Origin: VFZN01 sp050249615
GTDB lineage: Bacteria > Acidobacteriota > Vicinamibacteria > Vicinamibacterales > UBA2999
Assembly: GCA_050249615.1 (NCBI GenBank)
Contig: JBFWQE010000001.1
Coordinates: forward strand, 1-64,000
Direction of reading: 5' to 3'
DNA length: 64,000 nucleotides
Positions 1 through 7,150 of this stretch are shown here, one piece after another (within the stretch, counting starts at the first letter, position 1; the number at the start of each line of letters is the position of its first letter). Below the pieces are notes generated by a model, which searched no databases, was not told where the DNA came from, and worked only from the letters and a program-made list of their open reading frames with translations. Position numbers and translations under genes: made by a program.

Positions 1-110
1 TCGCCAGGCCTGCCTCAGGTCGGAGAGCATGCTGGCGCAGTATAGCGAACGACGAGGACTGAGTGACTGCGGGTCTTGCCGACCGATGCTCGCCGACGAC
101 GAGCGGGGGA

Positions 111-197
111 TGGTGCGGAAGAGAGGACTCGAACCTCCACCCTGTTGCCAGGACTAGCTCCTGAGGCTAGCGCGTCTGCCAATTCCGCCACTTCCGC
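111..197 (-). tRNA. tRNA-Leu (anticodon CAG), CCA encoded
   Basis: On the minus strand an acceptor stem GCGGAAG pairs with CTTCCGC, followed by discriminator A and an encoded CCA (111-113). The anticodon arm CTAGC-CTCAGGA-GCTAG presents CAG, which reads CUG leucine codons. A T arm with the TTCGAGT loop is present, and the long variable arm is what a class II tRNA-Leu should have. Length is 87 nt. Positions 1-110 downstream show no gene I can support. Confidence 0.97.
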
Positions 198-203
198 ATG
201 TCT

Positions 204-221
204 GGCCGCTCGAGAGCGGCC
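204..221 (-). terminator. Hairpin between LysR gene and tRNA-Leu
   Basis: GGCCGCT-CGAG-AGCGGCC forms a perfect 7-bp stem with a 4-nt loop just beyond the stop codon of the LysR gene and just upstream of the tRNA. There is no T tract, so it may be a weak or Rho-assisted terminator, or simply a structured spacer. Confidence 0.35.
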
Positions 222-262
222 CTCCGGGCTATTGCCCGTGGGCAGGAAGCTCCAAGTATACC

Positions 263-1180
263 CTATCGCTCGGCCGTGAACGCAAACCTTCCCTTGCGCA
301 CGGCAGTCTGCGCCTCCACCACCGCCAGGAACGCCTGGGCCGCGTGCGAGAGCGTCGCATCGCGGCGGTGCACGAGGCGCAGCTTGCGCTCGAAAGCCAG
401 GTCGGGCACCCGGACGCGCACGAGTTCCTTCCGCGACAGCTCCGCCTCGACCGAGATGGCGGGCAGCAGCGCCACGCCGTTCCCCATGGCGACGAACTTC
501 TTGATCGCGTCGATGGTGGGCATCTCGACCGGCATCTGCAGCTGCACGCGCTTGTCCTGGAAGGTCTCGATCACCTTGTGCCGGTAGGGCGAGGCGACGT
601 GATGCGCCACGAACGACTCGCCCGCCAGCTCGGCGATGCTGACCTTCGACCGCCGGGCAAAGGGGTGGGACGGCGGCACCACGAACGCCAGCTCGTCGCG
701 GTAGACCACGATGGAGGTCAGCATGTCCAGATCGGGCCTGAAGGTCACCACGCCGAGGTCCGCGCCGTAGTCCATCACCTGCCCGGGGATGCGGCTGGCC
801 AGCGCTCGCTGCACCGTGATGTTCACGTCCGGATAGAGCCGGCGGTACTCATGCAGCAGCGGCAGCAGGTAGAGGCAGGTCAGCTCGTTGGCCGCCAGCG
901 TCAGCCGGCCCGACCGGAGCTGCCGCACATCGTCGAGCGCGGCCAGCGCCTGCTGGCGGAAGTTGATCAGCCGCTCGGCGTGCACGGCCAGGACCCGGCC
1001 GGCGTCGGTCAGTAACCCGCGCCGCGACGCCCGGTCGAAGAGCGGTCTGCCGACCTCGTCTTCGAGCCGTTTGATCGTCTGGCTGATGGCAGGCTGGGTG
1101 CGGTACAGGGCCTTGGCCGCGGCCGAGAAGCTGCCCTCCCGAATGACGGCGAGAAACGCCTCCAGCTGAGACAGTTCCAT
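263..1180 (-). CDS. LysR-family transcriptional regulator
   Basis: 305 residues, the usual length for LysR proteins. An N-terminal winged helix-turn-helix (residues about 1-60, including the AAKALYRTQPAISQTIKRLE recognition region) is followed by a two-lobed LysR substrate-binding domain (about 90-290). It is divergent from the leuA-ilvC operon, the usual arrangement for a LysR protein and its target, so branched-chain amino acid control is a reasonable inference; the ligand cannot be read from sequence. The ATG at 1180 is chosen over the upstream frame extension because the LysR domain starts there (MELSQLEAFL). It has no Shine-Dalgarno, and a TATAGT box lies 6 nt before it. Confidence 0.9.
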   Translation of the reverse strand: MELSQLEAFLAVIREGSFSAAAKALYRTQPAISQTIKRLEDEVGRPLFDRASRRGLLTDAGRVLAVHAERLINFRQQALAALDDVRQLRSGRLTLAANELTCLYLLPLLHEYRRLYPDVNITVQRALASRIPGQVMDYGADLGVVTFRPDLDMLTSIVVYRDELAFVVPPSHPFARRSKVSIAELAGESFVAHHVASPYRHKVIETFQDKRVQLQMPVEMPTIDAIKKFVAMGNGVALLPAISVEAELSRKELVRVRVPDLAFERKLRLVHRRDATLSHAAQAFLAVVEAQTAVRKGRFAFTAER

Positions 1181-1186
1181 GCACAC

Positions 1187-1192
1187 ACTATA
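1187..1192 (-). promoter_or_regulatory. -10-like box TATAGT, 6 nt before LysR start
   Basis: TATAGT on the minus strand ends 6 nt before the ATG at 1180, so transcription would start at or next to the start codon. No good -35 is seen. It is one of several TANNNT-N6-start arrangements in this window. Confidence 0.5.
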
Positions 1193-1235
1193 AGTCATTC
1201 AATATGATTCCATAGAGATTATTACTTTGACTTAT
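1190..1235. promoter_or_regulatory. LysR-type operator region between divergent genes
   Basis: This AT-rich patch in a GC-rich genome holds TCAT-TCAAT-ATGA (1195-1207), an inverted repeat that fits the LysR T-N11-A motif. An outer inverted repeat ATAAGTC (1190-1196) / GACTTAT (1229-1235) brackets it. The position between the LysR gene and leuA is the classic site for both autoregulation and target control. Binding itself is inferred. Confidence 0.55.
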
Positions 1236-1276
1236 TCGGTCGCCCCCCCCAGACTCAAGCTGGAGCACGGGGGACC

Positions 1277-2494
1277 ATGAGCGGACGAGCGCGAGTACGA
1301 ATCTTCGACACGACGCTGCGGGACGGCGAGCAGGCGCCGGGCTTCAGCATGACGCCCGCGGAGAAGGTGCGCCTCGCAGAACACCTCGAGCGGTTGGGAG
1401 CCGACGTCATCGAGGCCGGCTTCCCGGTGTCGTCGGACGGCGACTTCGAGGCCGTCCGAGCCGTGGCGGCGACGGTGAAGTCGGCCATTGTCGCCGGGCT
1501 GGCGCGGGCCGTCACTGGCGACATCGACCGGGCCTGGGCAGCGCTGCAGGGCGCCCAGCGGCCGCGAATCCACGTGTTCCTGGCCACGTCCGACCTGCAC
1601 CTCGAGCACAAGCTGCGGATTGATCGGGCCACGTGCCTGGCGCGCACACGGGAGGCCGTGGCCCATGCCCGGTCACTCACTCCCGACGTGGAGTTCTCGG
1701 CGGAGGACGCGACGCGCAGCGACCTGGCGTTCCTGTGCGACGTCGCGGCGGCGGCGGTCGAGGCCGGCGCCACCACCGTCAACCTGCCGGACACGGTGGG
1801 CTACGCCCTGCCGGCGGACATCACGCGCATGTTCACGGCGGTCCGGGAACGCGCGGGAGACGGCATCACGCTGTCGGCACACTGCCACAACGACCTGGGG
1901 CTGGCGGTGGCCAACTCCATCGCGGCCGTGCAGGCTGGCGCCCGCCAGGTGGAGTGCACGGTCAACGGCATTGGCGAGCGGGCGGGGAACGCCGCCCTCG
2001 AGGAGTTCGTGATGGCGTTGAACGTGCGCCGCGAAGCGCTGCCGTACGACACCGGCATCACCACCACGCGGCTGGTGCCGACGAGCCAGGCGCTCTCCTC
2101 CATCGTGGGAATCAACGTTGCGCCGAACAAGGCAGTCGTCGGCGCCAATGCCTTCGCGCACGAGTCGGGCATCCACCAGGACGGCATGCTCAAGAACGAG
2201 CTCACCTACGAGATCATGCGACCCGAGTCGGTGGGCGCGGCGGGCACGCGGCTGGTGCTCGGGAAGCACTCGGGCATGCGCGGGCTCGACGCGCGGTGCC
2301 GCGCGCTGGGTCACCGGCTGGGCGAGAACGACCTGGAGCGCGTCTACCGTCGCGTCACGGCGCTCGCGGATCGCAGCAAGTCGGTGAACGACGATCAGCT
2401 GGCGGCGATCATCCGGGAAGAGGCAGGCGCCGCGCCTTCAGCCACGGCGCGCCGGACCGCGCGGACGCAGGGCACGGAGGTCGCATGCCGCTGA
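1277..2494 (+). CDS. leuA: 2-isopropylmalate synthase lacking the C-terminal regulatory domain
   Basis: First committed step of leucine synthesis: acetyl-CoA plus 2-oxoisovalerate gives 2-isopropylmalate. The HMGL-like TIM barrel shows the DTTLRDGEQAPG loop (residues about 11-22), the metal-binding SAHCHND stretch (about 200-206) and NGIGERAGN (about 229-237), followed by the ESGIHQDG subdomain. At 405 residues it is about 100 short of usual LeuA (about 510): it stops before the LeuA dimerisation/allosteric domain that binds leucine. Homocitrate or citramalate synthase would be alternatives by fold, but leuB and ilvBNC follow directly. The ATG has a strong GGGGGA ribosome site. It overlaps leuB by 10 nt. 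Confidence 0.9.
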   Translation: MSGRARVRIFDTTLRDGEQAPGFSMTPAEKVRLAEHLERLGADVIEAGFPVSSDGDFEAVRAVAATVKSAIVAGLARAVTGDIDRAWAALQGAQRPRIHVFLATSDLHLEHKLRIDRATCLARTREAVAHARSLTPDVEFSAEDATRSDLAFLCDVAAAAVEAGATTVNLPDTVGYALPADITRMFTAVRERAGDGITLSAHCHNDLGLAVANSIAAVQAGARQVECTVNGIGERAGNAALEEFVMALNVRREALPYDTGITTTRLVPTSQALSSIVGINVAPNKAVVGANAFAHESGIHQDGMLKNELTYEIMRPESVGAAGTRLVLGKHSGMRGLDARCRALGHRLGENDLERVYRRVTALADRSKSVNDDQLAAIIREEAGAAPSATARRTARTQGTEVACR

Positions 2495-3582
2495 AGGTGG
2501 CCCTCCTGCCAGGAGACGGCATCGGGCCCGAGGTGACGGCGGAGGCCGCACGCCTGCTCACCAGGGTCGCGGATCTGTACGGGCACCCCGTGCACTTCAG
2601 CACGCACGCCATCGGCGGCGAGGCCATCGAGCGCCACGGCCGGCCGCTGCCCGACGAGACGCTGGCGGCCTGCCTGGACGCCGACGCCGTGCTCCTCGGT
2701 GCCGTGGGTCACCCGCGGTACGAGAACCGGCCGCCCGCCGAGCGCCCGGAGGCGGGCCTGCTGGCCCTGCGCAAGGCCCTGGGCGGCTTCGCGAACCTGC
2801 GGCCGGCGCTTTGCCATCCGCCGCTGGTGGATCGCACCCCGTTTCGCGCCGATCGCGTGCAGGGCGTCGACATCCTGATCGTGCGCGAACTGCTGGGCGG
2901 CATCTACTTCGGCGAGCCCCGCGGGTTCTCGTCGCCGGACGCCGCGTTCAACACGCTGGCCTACTCCAGGCCGGAGGTTGAACGGATCGCGCGCGTGGCC
3001 TTCGACCTGGCTCGCGGACGCCGGCGCCGCGTGGCCTCGGTGGACAAGGCCAACGTGCTCGAGACCTCGCGGCTGTGGCGCACCGTGGTCACGGAGGTGG
3101 CGCGCGACTATCCGGACGTCGCGCTCGAGCACGTCTACATCGATACGTGCGCCATGCGGCTGGCCACCGCGCCGGCCAGTTTCGACGTGATTCTCGCGGA
3201 CAACCTCTTCGGCGACATCCTGAGCGATCAGGCGGCCTCCGTGGCCGGCTCGCTGGGCGTGCTGCCCTCGGCGAGCATCGGCGGCCAGGTGGACCTGTAC
3301 GAGCCGGTCCACGGGTCGGCACCCGACATCGCGGGCCAGGGGCTGGCCAATCCCATCGGCGCCATCGCCAGCGCGGCGATGCTGCTCCGCCTGACGGGCG
3401 GGCGGCCGCACGAGGCCGACGTGCTCGACCGGGCCATCGAGACGGCGCTGGCCGCCGGCGCCCGCACGCGCGACCTCGCCGCGCCGGGCGAGCGCGTCCT
3501 CACGACGCGCGAGATGGGCGAGGCCATCGAGCACGCGCTCGTCGACATCCACGATCACCAGCACGCCTACCACGCGGTGTAA
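2485..3582 (+). CDS. leuB: 3-isopropylmalate dehydrogenase
   Basis: Oxidative decarboxylation of 3-isopropylmalate with NAD, the third step of leucine synthesis. 365 residues, normal length. Visible are LLPGDGIGPEV (residues about 7-17), the arginine-bearing ANLRPAL stretch, VDKANVLETS (about 184-193), the metal-binding DNLFGDILSDQ (about 239-249) and the NAD loop HGSAPDIAG. The start ATG lies inside the end of leuA (10-nt overlap), indicating translational coupling. No leuCD is in the window, so isopropylmalate isomerase must be encoded elsewhere. Confidence 0.94.
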   Translation: MPLKVALLPGDGIGPEVTAEAARLLTRVADLYGHPVHFSTHAIGGEAIERHGRPLPDETLAACLDADAVLLGAVGHPRYENRPPAERPEAGLLALRKALGGFANLRPALCHPPLVDRTPFRADRVQGVDILIVRELLGGIYFGEPRGFSSPDAAFNTLAYSRPEVERIARVAFDLARGRRRRVASVDKANVLETSRLWRTVVTEVARDYPDVALEHVYIDTCAMRLATAPASFDVILADNLFGDILSDQAASVAGSLGVLPSASIGGQVDLYEPVHGSAPDIAGQGLANPIGAIASAAMLLRLTGGRPHEADVLDRAIETALAAGARTRDLAAPGERVLTTREMGEAIEHALVDIHDHQHAYHAV

Positions 3583-3585
3583 CCC

Positions 3586-5298
3586 ATGAAGCTGAGCGGA
3601 GCGGACGTCATCTGGAAGTGCCTCGCGGAGCAGGGAGTCGACACGGTCTTCGGCTACCCCGGCGGCGCGATCCTGCCGGCCTACGACCGGCTGCTCGATC
3701 ACCCGATCCGCCACGTGCTGGTCCGGCACGAGCAGAGCGCGACGCACATGGCCGACGGCTACGCGCGCGCCAGCGGCCGCGTGGGCGTGGCGCTGGCCAC
3801 GTCGGGGCCCGGCGCGACCAACCTGGTGACCGGCATCGCGACGGCGCAGATGGACTCGACGCCCCTGGTCTGCATCACCGGCCAGGTGCCGGCGGTGATG
3901 CTGGGGACCGACGCGTTCCAGGAAACCGACATCACCGGCATCACGCTGCCCATCACGAAGCACAACTACCTGGTGCAGCGGGCCGACGACATCGCGCCGA
4001 CCATCCGCGACGCCTTCCGCGTGGCCACTACCGGTCGGCCCGGGCCCGTGCTGGTGGACATCACCAAGAACGCCCAGCAGGAGCTGACCGAATGGGCGGA
4101 GGCCGAGGCGCCGGGCGGGGCCGAGGCCCCCCGCGAGGCTTTCGACGACTGGCCGATCGAAGAAGCCGCGGCCCTCATCGCGCGGGCCGAGCGGCCCGTC
4201 ATCCTCGCCGGCCATGGGATCCTGAAGAGCCGCGCAATGGACGAGCTGCGCGAACTGGCCGAGCGGTCGCACCTGCCGGTCGCGGTCACGCTGCTCGGTA
4301 TCGGCGCCCTGCCGGCCTCGCACCCGCTCAACCTCGGGATGATGGGCATGCACGGCGAGGCGTGGGTGAACGAGGCCATCCAGGACGCCGACCTGCTCAT
4401 CGCGCTCGGCATGCGCTTCGACGATCGCGTCACCGGCCGGCTGGCATCCTACGCACCGAAGGCGAAGAAGATCCACGTCGATATCGACCCGGCCGAGCTG
4501 CACAAGAACGTGCGCGCGGATGTCGCCATCGCGGGGGACCTCCGGGCGGTGCTGCAGGCGTTGCTCCCCCACATCGCGCCGGCCCGGCGCGACGCCTGGA
4601 TGGCGCGCATCCGCTCGTTCGCCGGCGGCGGCCCCACCGTGCGGGACCTGACCGGCATCGACGAGCCGGGGCCGCTGCAGGCGGCGCAGGTCATCCACGA
4701 CATCTGGCGCGCCACCGAGGGCCGTGCGCTCGTCGTCACCGACGTCGGCCAGCACCAGATGTGGGCGGCCCAGTACTACCGCGTCTCCGAGCCGCACACA
4801 TGGATCACCTCCGGCGGCCTCGGCACGATGGGCTTCGCCGTGCCCGCGGCCATCGGCGCCAAGCTCGCCCGCCCCGACCGCGAGGTCTGGGCCATCGTCG
4901 GCGACGGCGGGTTCCAGATGACCCAGGCCGAGCTGGCGACGCTCGTGCAGGAGGGCGTGAAGATCAATATCGCCATCATCAACAACGGGTTCCTGGGCAT
5001 GGTGCGGCAGTGGCAGCAGTTCTTCCACGACCGCCGGTACAGCGCGACGCCGCTGTCCTCGCCCGACTTCGTCAAGATCGCCGACGCGCACGGGCTCCCG
5101 GGCATCCACGTCTCTTCGCGTGGGGAGGCGATGGCGGCCATCCGCCACGCGCGTGCCTCAGCAGGCCCCGTGCTCATCGACTTCCACGTGCAGCAGGAGG
5201 ACGCCGTGTATCCGATGGTCTCACCGGGGGCGCCCCTCCACGAGATGATCCATGCCCCGCGGTCCTCGCTGGTGGAGACGGGAGCGGACCTGCTGTGA
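3586..5298 (+). CDS. ilvB: Acetolactate synthase, large (catalytic) subunit
   Basis: ThDP enzyme condensing pyruvate with pyruvate or 2-oxobutyrate, first common step of valine, leucine and isoleucine synthesis. 570 residues. The three expected domains are present: N-terminal Pyr domain with the catalytic glutamate in VRHEQSATHMADGYARASG (about residue 49), a central FAD-type domain, and a C-terminal PP domain with the ThDP motif running from GDGGFQM to AIINN (about 438-467). It begins 3 nt after leuB and its TGA overlaps the ATG of the small subunit gene. Confidence 0.95.
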   Translation: MKLSGADVIWKCLAEQGVDTVFGYPGGAILPAYDRLLDHPIRHVLVRHEQSATHMADGYARASGRVGVALATSGPGATNLVTGIATAQMDSTPLVCITGQVPAVMLGTDAFQETDITGITLPITKHNYLVQRADDIAPTIRDAFRVATTGRPGPVLVDITKNAQQELTEWAEAEAPGGAEAPREAFDDWPIEEAAALIARAERPVILAGHGILKSRAMDELRELAERSHLPVAVTLLGIGALPASHPLNLGMMGMHGEAWVNEAIQDADLLIALGMRFDDRVTGRLASYAPKAKKIHVDIDPAELHKNVRADVAIAGDLRAVLQALLPHIAPARRDAWMARIRSFAGGGPTVRDLTGIDEPGPLQAAQVIHDIWRATEGRALVVTDVGQHQMWAAQYYRVSEPHTWITSGGLGTMGFAVPAAIGAKLARPDREVWAIVGDGGFQMTQAELATLVQEGVKINIAIINNGFLGMVRQWQQFFHDRRYSATPLSSPDFVKIADAHGLPGIHVSSRGEAMAAIRHARASAGPVLIDFHVQQEDAVYPMVSPGAPLHEMIHAPRSSLVETGADLL

Positions 5299-5564
5299 TG
5301 GAGGAACTGCTGCGTTCCCGCACCGTGGTCGTGCGCTACGCCCACGCCATCGACGCGCTCGATCGCGTGGCCTCGGTCCTGCGCCGGCAGCGCGTGCGTG
5401 CCGACGCGTTCACTGCCGTGGCCGCGCCGGACGGCGCGACGGCGCAGGCGACCATCATGTTCGAGAGCACCGATCGCACGGCGCAGCGCGTGGTCGCGCT
5501 GCTCGGCCGGCAGGTCGGGGTGCTCGCCGTGGAGGAATGGAGTGATGATGATTCACGACGCTGA
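5298..5564 (+). CDS. ilvN: Short ACT-domain acetolactate synthase regulatory subunit
   Basis: 88 residues, about the size of the E. coli IlvM-type small subunit and much shorter than the 160-residue IlvH type. The sequence reads as one ACT domain: a beta strand RTVVVRYAHA, a helix with DRVASVLRRQRVRADAFT, then strands ATIMFESTDRTAQ. In the family such subunits bind the catalytic subunit and carry valine feedback. The start overlaps the ilvB stop as TGATG. Its 3' end overlaps ilvC by 20 nt, so all five genes form one coupled unit. The exact paralogue name (ilvN or ilvM) is a choice. Confidence 0.8.
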   Translation: MEELLRSRTVVVRYAHAIDALDRVASVLRRQRVRADAFTAVAAPDGATAQATIMFESTDRTAQRVVALLGRQVGVLAVEEWSDDDSRR

Positions 5565-6570
5565 TGCCGACCTGGAACTGATTCGATCGCGCCGCGTGGC
5601 GATCATCGGGTACGGCTCACAGGGGCATGCCCATGCGTTGAACCTGCGGGACAGCGGCGTGGACGTCCGCGTGGCGCTCAGGCCGGGCGGCCGATCGTGG
5701 GCCGTAGCCGAGCGCGACGGGTTCGCCCCCCTGGACGCCGCCGACGCCACGCGCTGGGCCGACGTGGTGATGATCCTGGCGCCCGATCTCGAGCAGCCGA
5801 GAATCTTCCGCGAGCAGGTCGCCCCCAACCTCAGGCCGGGACAGATGCTGATGTTCGCCCACGGCTTCGCCATCCGCTACGGATGGATCACGCCGCCGGA
5901 GGGCGTGGACGTCGCGATGGTGGCGCCCAAGGCGCCGGGCCACCGCGTCCGCGAGGTTTTCCTCGAGAACGCCGGCACGCCGGCGCTCGTGGCCGTGCAC
6001 GCGGATGCGTCGGGCGCCGCGCGCGCCCTGGCGCTGTCCTATGCAAAGGGCCTGGGCTGCACACGCGCGGGCGTGATCGAGACCACGTTCGCCGAGGAGA
6101 CCGAAACCGACCTGTTCGGCGAGCAGGCCGTGCTGTGCGGAGGCGTGAGCGCCCTGGTGACCGCGGGCTTCGAGACGCTGGTCGAGGCCGGCTACAAGCC
6201 CGAGGTCGCCTACTTCGAATGCCTCCACGAGCTGAAGCTGATCGTGGACCTGATGTATCGAGGCGGCCTCAGTTTCATGCGCTACTCGGTGAGCGACACG
6301 GCCGAGCACGGCGACTACACGGCGGGACCACGGATCGTCACCGACGAAACCCGGAAGAACATGAAGGCCATCCTCGCCGACATCCAGTCCGGCGCCTATG
6401 CCGACCGCTGGAAGCAGGAACACGAACAGGGTCTGGCCTGGTTCAAGACGGAGCGCGAGCGGCGGCGCGACCACATGATCGAGCGCGTCGGCGCGCACCT
6501 CAGGGCGGGCATGCCGTTCCTCGAGCCGGCCCGCCTTCCCGACGAACAGCCCGCGGCCGCCTCGCGCTAG
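5545..6570 (+). CDS. ilvC: Ketol-acid reductoisomerase (class I)
   Basis: Mg-dependent isomerisation and NAD(P)H reduction of acetolactate or acetohydroxybutyrate. 341 residues, class I length. The Rossmann motif GYGSQGHAHALNLRDSG (about residues 18-34) is followed by a VALRPGGRSW loop that normally sets NADPH preference, and the KARI knot domain carries ETDLFGEQAVLCGG and FECLHELKLIVDLMY. Two ATGs in tandem (5545, 5548) follow GGAGG at 5531-5535; 5545 gives the better spacing. Last gene of the leu-ilv operon. Confidence 0.95.
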   Translation: MMIHDADADLELIRSRRVAIIGYGSQGHAHALNLRDSGVDVRVALRPGGRSWAVAERDGFAPLDAADATRWADVVMILAPDLEQPRIFREQVAPNLRPGQMLMFAHGFAIRYGWITPPEGVDVAMVAPKAPGHRVREVFLENAGTPALVAVHADASGAARALALSYAKGLGCTRAGVIETTFAEETETDLFGEQAVLCGGVSALVTAGFETLVEAGYKPEVAYFECLHELKLIVDLMYRGGLSFMRYSVSDTAEHGDYTAGPRIVTDETRKNMKAILADIQSGAYADRWKQEHEQGLAWFKTERERRRDHMIERVGAHLRAGMPFLEPARLPDEQPAAASR

Positions 6571-6589
6571 GTCAGCAGGAGCACGGGAG

Positions 6590-6626
6590 GGCGGAAGGCC
6601 ATGGAGGTGCCATGCCTTCTGCCTTC
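6590..6626. terminator. Hairpin at convergent end of ilvC and the 80-residue gene
   Basis: GGCGGAAGGCCATGG and GCCATGCCTTCTGCC can pair over about 14 bp, right between the ilvC stop and the stop of the convergent small gene. No T tract on either side, so its function as a bidirectional terminator is inferred from position. Confidence 0.4.
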
Positions 6627-6869
6627 CTATATCCCGTGTCCGTAGCCTGAGTCGTACACGTCCACGTAGACCGGCGGTTCGGACGCACCTGGCGCCAGGC
6701 CGCCCTCCTCGAGCATCACGACCACTTCGCGGACCTTGAACCCCGACGGACGGTGGGCCTGGACGGCCCGCTCGACGGCTGCGCAGAGCGCGTTGATGGC
6801 GGCCTGGTCCCGCCCTTCTGGTTTCCCCTGCACGGTCACGGTTGTCGCTCCTGTATGACTGCCATCCAT
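6627..6869 (-). CDS. Small hypothetical protein, 80 residues
   Basis: I do not recognise the family. The ATG at 6869 is preceded by a good GAGGAGA ribosome site, which supports a real gene. It has no signal peptide or membrane span; it is mostly polar with a helix-like centre (AAINALCAAVERAVQAH) and an acidic, glycine-rich end (YVDVYDSGYGHGI). An intrinsic terminator sits only about 32 nt upstream of the start, leaving little room for a separate promoter, so expression may depend on read-through from the upstream minus-strand unit. Confidence 0.7.
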   Translation of the reverse strand: MDGSHTGATTVTVQGKPEGRDQAAINALCAAVERAVQAHRPSGFKVREVVVMLEEGGLAPGASEPPVYVDVYDSGYGHGI

Positions 6870-6901
6870 GGTTCCTGTCTCCTCGTATCGACCGCAAAAC
6901 G

Positions 6902-6931
6902 AAAAAAGCCACTGCCCTTGCGGGTAGTGGC
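6902..6931 (-). terminator. Intrinsic terminator in the leader of the 80-residue gene
   Basis: On the minus strand GCCACTACCC-GCAA-GGGCAGTGGC forms a 10-bp stem (one A/C mismatch) capped by a GNRA-type GCAA loop and followed by six T. It lies 33 nt after the stop of a 41-codon ORF and 32 nt before the next start, so it is either the end of the peptidase transcript or an attenuator. Confidence 0.8.
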
Positions 6932-6964
6932 CTCGGGTTGACGCTAGGTCTGTTGGGGGCTCGG

Positions 6965-7090
6965 CTACCCGCTGATCGGAGGGTTGGGGCCAATAAGGCC
7001 CACAAGAAGGGCCAGGCCGAGGACAAAGCCGATCGAGAACACACCGACGCCCGCGCGACCGAGCCCGGGCGAGCAGGACCGTGTGTTCAT
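6965..7090 (-). CDS. 41-residue hydrophobic single-span peptide or leader peptide
   Basis: ATG at 7090 to TAG at 6965. A polar, arginine-containing start (MNTRSCSPGLGRAG) is followed by a span of about 20 hydrophobic residues (VGVFSIGFVLGLALLVGLIG) and a short PNPPISG tail. It could be a small inner-membrane protein. Alternatively, its many Val, Leu and Ile codons, and the terminator 33 nt downstream, make it look like an attenuation leader peptide. No clear Shine-Dalgarno is seen, so its translation is uncertain. The rest of 7091-7150 holds nothing I can name. Confidence 0.4.
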   Translation of the reverse strand: MNTRSCSPGLGRAGVGVFSIGFVLGLALLVGLIGPNPPISG

Positions 7091-7150
7091 AGCAGGTACA
7101 GAAGAGGTTACGCCTGTGGGCTCGCCGCGTCAAGCCGGGACCGGGCAGCC

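Noticed and set aside
1181..1276. T-box or leader-peptide attenuator ahead of leuA
   Set aside because: No T-box consensus, no short ORF rich in leucine codons and no terminator; only the LysR-type operator is visible.
2395..5148. 917-codon open frame on the minus strand across leuB-ilvB
   Set aside because: It is antisense to clearly conserved enzymes; His/Arg/Gly-rich composition is what GC-rich third positions give in the opposite frame.
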